Assembly (NCBI GenBank): GCA_034096865.1 | Contig: JAWQFJ010008046.1 | Coordinates: forward strand, 1 to 37,500 | DNA length: 37,500 nt | Direction: 5' to 3' | Source: Theodoxus fluviatilis | Taxonomy: Eukaryota; Mollusca; Gastropoda; Cycloneritida; Neritidae | Part shown: piece by piece, positions 30,552-37,500 of the stretch | Layout: each line of letters opens with the position of its first letter | Position numbering within the stretch: position 1 is the stretch's first letter | Position numbers and translations under genes: made by a program | Notes under the pieces: model-generated | Databases searched by the model: none | What the model was told of the DNA's origin: nothing | Seen by the model: the letters and a program-made list of their open reading frames with translations, nothing else

Positions 30552-32625
30552 CTGAAAAGTAAAGAAAGAAAAACACACCAATGAACTAAATAAAAAATAG
30601 TACACGCTCAGGAAGTGAAACCATACTTAAAAGAAAAAGGGAGATTTCAATCAAGATTAATACTAATAGAAAGCAACATGTCACCATTTAGTCAAATCAT
30701 GCATATTTCTATTTCATACCATGCAGATTGTAGAAGAACAATGCTCTCTCACGTCAAACAACTGTTCTGCAGTATGATCACTGCATACCATCAACAGCAG
30801 CATCTGCAGTCACATTCAATTCTCACATCAGTGGACTCTTATCCATATGGTTAATGAAAAATGCCTATGATGATGATGATGATAATAACAACAGCAGCAA
30901 TGGTCTCATATGCCCAGTGGTCCGGAGTTAGAATCTAGATGAGCACAAGAGGTATCACCATCAACTGTAAACATACAACGGAGAAATTGTAACTCGGTAC
31001 TGCGGTGGTTTGACAAAGAGTGCCATATATAGCGTCATTACTGTTTGTGTTCGCAACTAGAGCATCACACATACAGTATTCAAACGTATCCAAGCGGCTA
31101 AACAGTCAAAATCACAATTCAACTGCGCAAATTAATCTTCTCTGAAGAAACGCCAAAACGGTGATGCTACCGAAACGCATACAATCTAAAGTTTGAGCAG
31201 CAGTCGATAGGCAAAAGGAACGCTAGAAAGGGTTCAGTCAAAGAGTTCTGGGAGCACAGGGCAGCCGTCGTGCTGCAGATAACCGAATAAACAAATAAAC
31301 ACGAACAATGTGGAGCAGTCACACTGCGAAAAGTGCGGTGGTCAATGGCCCTAGGCCCGTGGAACCCGCAGTCACTCTCCGCAGTCATTCTGTAAACCCG
31401 AGTCAGTAGTCGGTAGGCGAAATCTCTAGTTTACTAGAATGCTCGCGACCTGGATGAGGCAAGAACACAGAAGGCGACTACATCAAATTAACAATCCTGA
31501 AGATCACAAAGCGATTGAATCAAACGACAGTGACAACGACCAAAATCTGAGCGAGACGACAGTGATGCAGACAAAGCGTCGAGTTTGGTGTTGAGCGCGC
31601 GTTCACTGTGACTCTCTCTCGCTGAGAACATCGTAGATAGTAATTCACCAAACGCACAAATCAATTTCTGGCTGACGCAATGCGATTTTGCAAGCCATAG
31701 ATATGATCTTTGCCTACAATAACGAAAGAAACGAAAGATTTCAGTGACGACAGTTATTTTTGTTACGACAGTTACGAATGAGGAAAGCTGACAAAGTTCA
31801 AAATACCCACCTTGCCGCCTTGTTGGTCTCTCCATTTTCACACGCGGAACTACGTCACCGCTTTGCGAGATCTCGCGCGAGTATCTTGTCGGTACCCAAA
31901 GCAGACGACACGTTTCAGAGCTTCCGAAACCTCGGTATGAACGACAGTGACGAACTGACAAAAAATGTCCATATAAATATGACTTGGGGATTTAGCGTGT
32001 TTCCGATCAGTTACAACTTTGGCAGCCACAGTTTCGTTAGCTTCTGGCCTCCCGTGATAAAATCAGCAATCAAAACACTGCTGACAGTTCTTTAGGTATT
32101 AACTGAATTTTAATCAAGTACTGAAGCTGTCTCTCAGCTGATTACCAGGCTTAAAAGTAGAATGTTACTATTAAAGTATTTTTGTGCCATTGTATCATGT
32201 AACATTTTGAAACATTCTATTAAACTTTAGTGGGTTGCAAAGTTCTACTGCACATGGCAATGATATATTGTAGCTTAGGAGTCATTTGATGTCATTTTGT
32301 AACTCACAATCTGTCAAAGATAACAATGCCATATACTGAAAACTATGTTGTGCACTAGCATTTTCATGTAAAGTGACTAGTTTAAGTAGTTATAACAGTG
32401 TACTGTAAGCATGTGTGTGTTTGGGCCCTGCCTGTGGCACCTCATTTTCCCTGTCCATTCCTGGCAGTGCTCCAACCCTGTGTGTTAAACCAGCATTTTC
32501 AGCTATTTTCTATTTTGTTGATGTTGTTTAGTTTTTGTATATGATTTATTTCTTCAAATGTGCCAAATAAAAATTATTAATTTCCCAATGTTCTGGATAT
32601 TCATTTAACCTTCATCATTACCTCT
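30552..32625. other. Interval around the possible BEN-gene 5' end
   Basis: Holds the candidate first exon and a CpG-rich patch (31840-31900). A 111-codon plus-strand open frame (31760-32095) overlaps that exon on the other strand and has no recognisable domain. A (GAT)n run lies at about 30868-30885. A plus-strand AATAAA at 32566-32571 could end a rightward transcript. The remainder is AT-rich with no supported feature. Confidence 0.35.
31811..31835 (-). other. Candidate first coding exon of the BEN gene
   Basis: The minus strand reads ATG, then codons for MERPTRRQ and one extra base, directly followed by a good donor, CAAG|GTGGGT. Just upstream the DNA is CpG-rich and holds GTGACGTA (complement 31852-31859) and TCGCGCGAGA. 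It could be the start of the gene whose BEN exons lie 1.7 kb further on, but the joining exon is unproven. Confidence 0.3.
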
Positions 32626-32674
<49 letters not shown>

Positions 32675-32710
32675 ACTCTCTCTCTCTCTCTCTCCCTCCC
32701 TGCCTCGACA

Positions 32711-32776
<66 letters not shown>

Positions 32777-32845
32777 TCCCCCCCCCTCTCTCTCTCGATC
32801 TCTCTAGGTCTCTCTCACTCACACACACACACAATCACACTCACG
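32626..32845. repeat. C-run, (CT)n and (CA)n microsatellite cluster
   Basis: A C-rich run is followed by two long (CT)n blocks separated by CCCTGCCTCGACATCCAT, another C run, and (CA)n at about 32819-32833. Confidence 0.97.
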
Positions 32846-32939
32846 CGCACACATAGCTTCCTTTTCCGTCTGACATACATTCTCGAGCACAGCAACAATT
32901 AAATCCTAATCCTACGGAAGTAAAAGGAATTGAGTTGTC

Positions 32940-32943
<4 letters not shown>

Positions 32944-33011
<68 letters not shown>
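32944..33011. repeat. (AT)n microsatellite
   Basis: About 68 bp of pure TA alternation. Confidence 0.98.
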
Positions 33012-33012
<1 letters not shown>

Positions 33013-33344
33013 CCTGCAGTGGACACTGTACTGAATCGAATGTATGCCAATTAAGGACAGTACTTCGCACAAGGTGAAAGAAGAAAATAAATATAACAAC
33101 TAAAGGTTACTCTAGCTCTTTTCTGTCAACTGCATGATGGAGATTATGAATGTGTTATTGTGATCACATACTGGTGTATACTGGTACTTACTTTACAGTT
33201 TATATGGCAAAACATATGATGGAGCTCTGCAAAATACTGTCGAACATACAACTGAATATGTATATGTCATTGCATGTTCTGTAGATTCATAAGGACTAGC
33301 TGCCTACACGCCAATACAGAATAGTATAGCAATCGTCGATCTTC
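33012..33344. other. AT-rich unique stretch
   Basis: No open frame, hairpin or known repeat stands out between the (AT)n run and the right TTCTATAGAA cluster. Confidence 0.4.
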
Positions 33345-33796
33345 TATAATATTATTATAGTAAACTGCAGTAATTACTTCATTATTCTATAAAGTCTATA
33401 GAATATCCTATATTCCAGGCTGCATAGTATAGATTCTATAGAAATGTCTATAGAATGCTATAGATTCTGTAGTGCATATATAGTGCTCTATAGAATATAT
33501 AGCATTCTATAGTAGTTTCTATTGCATTCTATAGAAATTTCGATAAAATGCTATAGATGATACAATACACTATAGATGTCTATAGAATTCTATATAAATC
33601 TCTATAGAAATCTCTAGACGATATAAGTACATTATTGATGTCTATAGAATTCTATTAAAATCTATAGAATGCTATAGATTATATACCCATATAAAAAATT
33701 CTATAGAATTCTATAGATATTTTTTATAAAAGTCTATAGAAATATATAGAATTCTATAGAAATTTCTATAGATTTCTATATAATTTTTTATATGGG
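33345..33796. repeat. Right cluster of TTCTATAGAA-type palindromes
   Basis: Many CTATAG and TTCTATAGAATTCTATAGAA variants, more diverged than the left cluster. Two blocks repeat in direct order (GATGTCTATAGAATTCTAT near 33576 and again near 33638). The outer edge ends AATTTTTTATATGGG at 33796, the inverted equivalent of the left cluster's CCATATAAAAATT start at 26692. Confidence 0.93.
33686..33796. mobile_element. 111-bp palindromic unit, MITE-like
   Basis: Begins CCCATATAAAAAATTCTATAG and ends CTATATAATTTTTTATATGGG. The outer 15 bp are perfect inverted repeats, and most of the interior is also made of self-complementary TTCTATAGAA cores. It may be a minimal copy of the same element whose larger form spans 26692-33796. 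No target duplication is obvious. Confidence 0.5.
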
Positions 33797-34008
33797 TTGT
33801 CAATCAGTAGTTTATATCGTGGATCTTCGAGGGTGTGCTGCTAAGAGAACGAGGCAATAAAAGTCCCAATTTGGACTTTCATCCCTGTCACACGAGGACA
33901 GGGATGTTGGTATGTTAGCATATCCCCTTCGTGGAATGCCACTGTGTTCTTTTCCCTGTATTTTCTGTACTCGTCGGCGCAAGGAGCAAGAATCGAATGT
34001 CTCCCAGT
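33797..34008. other. Unique stretch between repeats
   Basis: Contains no supported gene. A short inverted match (CTGTCACACGAGGACAG, 33886-33902) forms a small hairpin. Confidence 0.4.
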
Positions 34009-34039
34009 TCGTCCGTCCGTCCGTCCGTCCGTCTCTCTC

Positions 34040-34091
<52 letters not shown>

Positions 34092-34225
34092 TGTGTGCGT
34101 ATGTGTGTGTGTGTGCGTACATGTGCGTGTGTGTGTGCGTACATGTGCGTGCGTGTGTGTGTGTGTATGTGTGTGTGCGTGTGTGCGTGCGTGTGTGTGT
34201 GTGCGTGTGTGCGTGTGTGCGTCTG

Positions 34226-34264
<39 letters not shown>

Positions 34265-34266
34265 CG

Positions 34267-34322
<56 letters not shown>

Positions 34323-34381
34323 GACTGTCTGTGTGTGTGTCTGTCTGTCTGACTGTCTGTGTGTGTGTCTGTCTGTCTGTT

Positions 34382-34421
<40 letters not shown>

Positions 34422-34447
34422 TCTCTCTCCCTCTGTCTCTCTCTCTG
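34009..34447. repeat. Compound microsatellite (GTCC)n, (GT)n, (TA)n, (GTCT)n, (CT)n
   Basis: (GTCC)n at 34009-34032, interrupted (GT)n to about 34220, (TA)n at about 34226-34245, (GT)n, (GTCT)n at about 34265-34330 with GACT and GTGT interruptions, then (CT)n to 34447. All open frames across it on both strands (up to 212 codons) are artefacts. Confidence 0.98.
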
Positions 34448-35017
34448 CACCCCACCTTCATCCTTTCTCCTTTAGCATAGTCCTGTCTTGTGTTTCATTC
34501 CACGTCTCAGGCAGGAGACAAATCATTCTTTCCCGTAGATTATAATTCTTGTGATGTACCCAGTGTACCTGGAACCAGCGTGAGGCGAATCTCATTTACC
34601 GCATGGAGAAGGCCAAGGAAATGGGTCTCCGTCAATGTCGCGTCTCAGATAGTCCCAGCGTGTGACATGCTGGTCTGTGGGGGACGGCTTTGCTCCCTCT
34701 CAGAGTTCAGCGTCTATGGGGCGCATTCAGGAGCTGAAAATTCAGGGCTGGTCTTAGAACATATCAAACCTCGCCTTCTCAGCAAGCTGTGGCCTATTTC
34801 CAACATATTCCTCCTATTTAATAGCAGGTGTAACTTGTCGATTCCTCTTTTTGATCCACCTTTCTGAGCTATCGATGGACTTACGTTGTTTCAATGAAGG
34901 ATAAATGTTTGAGGGGAATAAGATCTTCGCGTTGTGATCAGACCATGCAAACACTATGGATCGACAAGGATCACAAACATTAAGTTGACGGGCTCAGTTG
35001 TTATTCAGTATCAAAAT
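34448..35017. other. Unique interval, no gene recognised
   Basis: A 125-codon plus-strand open frame (34490-34867) has no recognisable domain; coding status unknown. Confidence 0.4.
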
Positions 35018-35434
35018 CTTCAAACCTGTCTGGTCTATCGTCTCTTCAAACCTGTCTGGTCTATTGTCTCTTCAAACCTGTCTGGTCTATCGTCTCTTCA
35101 AACCTGTCTGGTCTATCGTCTCTTCAAACCTGTCTGGTCTATTGTCTCTTCAAACCTGTCTGGTCTATCGTCTCTTCAAACCTGTCTGGTCTATCGTCTC
35201 TTCAAACCTGTCTGGTCTATCGTCTCTTCAAACCTGTCTGGTCTATCGTCTCTTCAAACCTGTCTGGTCTATCGTCTCTTCAAACCTGTCTGGTCTATCG
35301 TCTCTTCAAACCTGTCTGGTCTATCGTCTCTTCAAACCTGTCTGGTCTATCGTCTCTTCAAACCTGTCTGGTCTATCGTCTCTTCAAACCTGTCTGGTCT
35401 ATCGTCTCTTCAAACCTGTCTGGCCTATCGTCTC
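35018..35434. repeat. 26-bp minisatellite, 16 copies
   Basis: The unit TCTTCAAACCTGTCTGGTCT plus ATCGTC recurs every 26 bp from 35018. The only common variant is CTATTG for CTATCG; the last copy has GGCCTA. The unit contains no TAA, TAG or TGA in the plus direction in any phase, so all three forward frames stay open and give 26-residue repeats. The resulting frames (34934-35440 and 34998-35486) have no convincing start, domain or splice context and are probably not translated. Confidence 0.97.
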
Positions 35435-36230
35435 GTGTGACGACGAATTTCGAATGTCTTCTGAAATCAGTCTAGACCCAATCTAATCATCTTAGCAAGA
35501 CATATCTGAAGAAATTGATTACCTTCACTCGAGGCAAATGACTTCGCTCTTAAAGAAAAAACCCACACTATTTGAACAATTCATGGGTTTGTGTTCAGTA
35601 CTGAAACATTTTGCTTTGATAGCAAAGATGAGTTTCTCGATGGAGAGGAATTTTTCCGACGTGTTGGTCTTTGAGTCTCCAACAGCATTACATTTGTCGA
35701 TCGTACACGAAAGGGTTATCCTGAAAATCAAAACACCAGCATCGCAACTCTTAGTATCTCAGGGGTGATATAGGGGGAGAGTGATATGTTTGTCTTCAGT
35801 AAAATGCGCAGCCCTGACTATAAACAAAAAGTCATGCACATGATGAGAGATTGTCAACACTATAGTCAGCGCTTACCCAGGCTGTCGCTTAACAATCCTT
35901 TGGAAAGGAAGGTACCTGTCCTTACGTGAATCTAACGGCATATGGCAAACCGACCCCCACGTGGCCAAACACTGTAGGAAAAGCATCGTCTATAAGCTTA
36001 AAGTAGAATGGACGTTTTGGTCTGTTAATGAACGTAAACCTTTTCTTCCCTATGATCACACTTCCGTTATGAAGACTTTGGTATTTACATGTTTGGCACA
36101 TCATAATAACCACATTGTCATATTACACTGCTTCTCTTTGGGTTAGATTCTAAAACTTCCGGGGAGGTTTGCACACCGTCTGGTCGTAATGAGATGATCT
36201 TTTCCCAATCAATCCACGAAGCCTCTTCAG
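35435..36230. other. Unique interval, no gene recognised
   Basis: A 76-codon plus-strand frame (35538-35768) starts with a proper ATG but matches no family I know. Other short frames at 35922-36146 are also unrecognised. Confidence 0.4.
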
Positions 36231-37500
36231 CTGCTTGGGGCTGTCCTGTGCTGCTTGGGGCTGTCCTGTGCTGCTTGGGGCTGTCCTGTGCTGCTTGGGG
36301 CTGTCCTTGGCTGCTTGGGGCTGTCCTTGACTGCTTGGGGCTGTCCTGGGCTGCTTGGGGCTGTCCTGGGCTGCTTGGGGCTGTCCTGGGCTGCTTGGGG
36401 CTGTCCTGGGCTGCTTGGGGCTGATCTTGGCTGCTTGGGGCTGTCCTTGGCTGCTTGGGGCTGTCCTATGCTGCTTGGGGCTGTCCTGGGCTGCTTGGGG
36501 CTGTCCTTGGCTGCTTGGGGCTGTCCTTGGCTGCTTGGGGCTGTCCTGGGCTGCTTGGGGCTGTCCTGGGCTGCTTGGGGCTGTCTTGGGCTGCTTGGGG
36601 CTGTGCTGGGCTGCTTGAGGCTGTCCTTGGCTGCTTGGGGCTGTCCTGGGCTGCTTGGGGCTGTCCTGGGCTGCTTGGGGCTGTCCTGGGCTGCTTGGGG
36701 CTGTCTTGGGCTGCTTGGGGCTGTCCTGGGCTGCTTGGGGCTGTCCTTGGCTTCTTGGGGCTGTCCTGGGCTGCTTGGGGCTGTCCTGGGCTGCTTGGGG
36801 CTGTCCTCGGCTGCTTGGGGCTGTCCTGGGCTGCTTGGGGCTGTCCTGGGCTGCTTGGGGCTGTCCTTGGCTGCTTGGGGCTGCCCTGGGCTGCTTGGGG
36901 CTGTCCTGGGCTGCTTGGGACTGTCCTGGGCTGCTTGGGGCTGTCCTGTGCTGCTTGGGGCTGTCCTGGGCTGCTTGGGGCTGTCCTGGGCTGCTTGGGG
37001 CTGTCTTTGGCTGCTTGGGGCTGTCCTGGGCTGCTTGGGGCTGTCCTGGGCTGCTTGGGGCTGTCATGGGCTGCGTGGGGCTGTCCTCGGCTGCTTGGGG
37101 CTGTCCTGGGCTGCTTGGGGCTGTCCTGGGCTGCTTGGGGCTGTCCTTGGCTGCTTGGGGCTGCCCTGGGCTGCTTGGGGCTGTCCTGGGCTGCTTGGGG
37201 CTGTCCTGGGCTGCTTGGGGCTGTCCTGTGCTGCTTGGGGCTGTCCTGGGCTGCTTGGGGCTGTCCTGGGCTGCTTGGGGCTGTCTTTGGCTGCTTGGGG
37301 CTGTCTTTGGCTGCTTGGGGCTGTCCTGGGCTGCTTGGGGCTGTCCTGGGCTGCTTGGGGCTGTCCTGGGCTGCTTGGGGCTGTCCTGGGCTGCTTGGGG
37401 CTGTCCTGGGCTGCTTGGGGCTGTCCTTGGCTGCTTGGGGCTGTCCTTGGCTGCTTGGGGCTGTCCTTGGCTGCTTGGGACTGTCCTTGGCTGCTTGGGG
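36231..37500. repeat. 20-bp minisatellite, 63.5 copies, continues beyond the window
   Basis: The unit CTGCTTGGGGCTGTCCTGGG repeats without a single indel from 36231 to the window end. Variants are point changes, chiefly in the TCCTGGG part (CCTGTG, CCTTGG, CCTCGG, TTTGG, GCCCTGG). Neither strand of the consensus contains a stop codon in any phase. The 305-codon minus-strand frame (QPQAAQDSPKQPRTAPSS-type repeats) ending at 36150 is therefore expected by construction; coding use is unproven. Confidence 0.99.

Noticed and set aside
31760..32095. 111-codon plus-strand open frame
   Set aside because: No known domain, and it overlaps the opposite-strand candidate exon and CpG-rich patch. Probably chance.
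33812..34545. 200-codon frames over the compound microsatellite
   Set aside because: Simple-repeat translations (Cys-Val, Thr-His, Gln-Thr-Asp) on both strands.
34934..35486. Two overlapping plus-strand frames of 162-168 codons with 26-residue repeats
   Set aside because: Product of the stop-free 26-bp minisatellite. Two frames encode the same repeat, which argues against a selected coding frame.
36150..37067. 305-codon minus-strand open frame of Pro/Gln/Ala/Ser repeats
   Set aside because: The 20-bp unit contains no stop in any frame on either strand, so a long open frame is unavoidable. There is no domain, signal or splice context.

Overview
This window looks like accessory, repeat-dominated DNA from an animal nuclear genome. 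The organism is most likely a marine invertebrate and quite possibly a mollusc; that is an inference from the mix of content and is not proven by any single gene. Support comes from very long (CT)n, (GT)n and (AT)n microsatellites, large satellite arrays, a Tc1-type transposon, decayed non-LTR retrotransposon ends, a solo LTR, introns with GT/AG borders, and a dispersed repeat rich in TGACCTTGACCTT. No operon, prokaryotic gene, rRNA or confident tRNA was seen.

Layout. 1-935 is a G-rich minisatellite, followed by GT/ATGT microsatellites. 2828-3427 is a long inverted repeat able to form a stem of about 240 bp. 4099-8020 is a 46-bp satellite of 85 monomers with only one indel; inside it a block of 29 monomers (1,334 bp) is duplicated in tandem. 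8021-11052 is mostly unassigned, with a 37-bp minisatellite near 9.5 kb. 11053-12448 is a Tc1 element with perfect 29-bp inverted ends, TA target site and a dead, internally deleted DD34E transposase. 12449-16150 is unassigned apart from a 52-bp duplication. 16273-18038 holds two 5'-truncated LINE 3' ends in the same orientation, separated by (CT)n. 18301-18668 is a pure pyrimidine tract. 19003-19787 is bounded by imperfect inverted repeats. 20788-22595 is an 86-bp satellite interrupted by a 1,196-bp solo LTR with a CTGG target duplication and a CRE plus TATA core promoter.

26692-33796 is the most interesting region. Two clusters of the palindrome TTCTATAGAA, whose outer ends are inverted copies of CCATATAAAAA, bracket 7.1 kb. 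Inside, on the minus strand, are two exons with matching splice phase that together encode a BEN domain (DNA-binding/chromatin family). The intron between them holds a repeat with 15 exact nuclear-receptor half-sites, a 90-bp palindrome and a triple 29-bp repeat. The segment may be an undescribed transposon carrying a BEN gene, or a host gene flanked by related repeats.

33797-37500 is again repeat-rich: a compound microsatellite, a 26-bp minisatellite (16 copies), and a 20-bp array (63.5 copies, running off the window) with a 280-bp higher-order duplication. Most long open frames in the window are products of tandem repeats without stop codons and are not annotated as genes.
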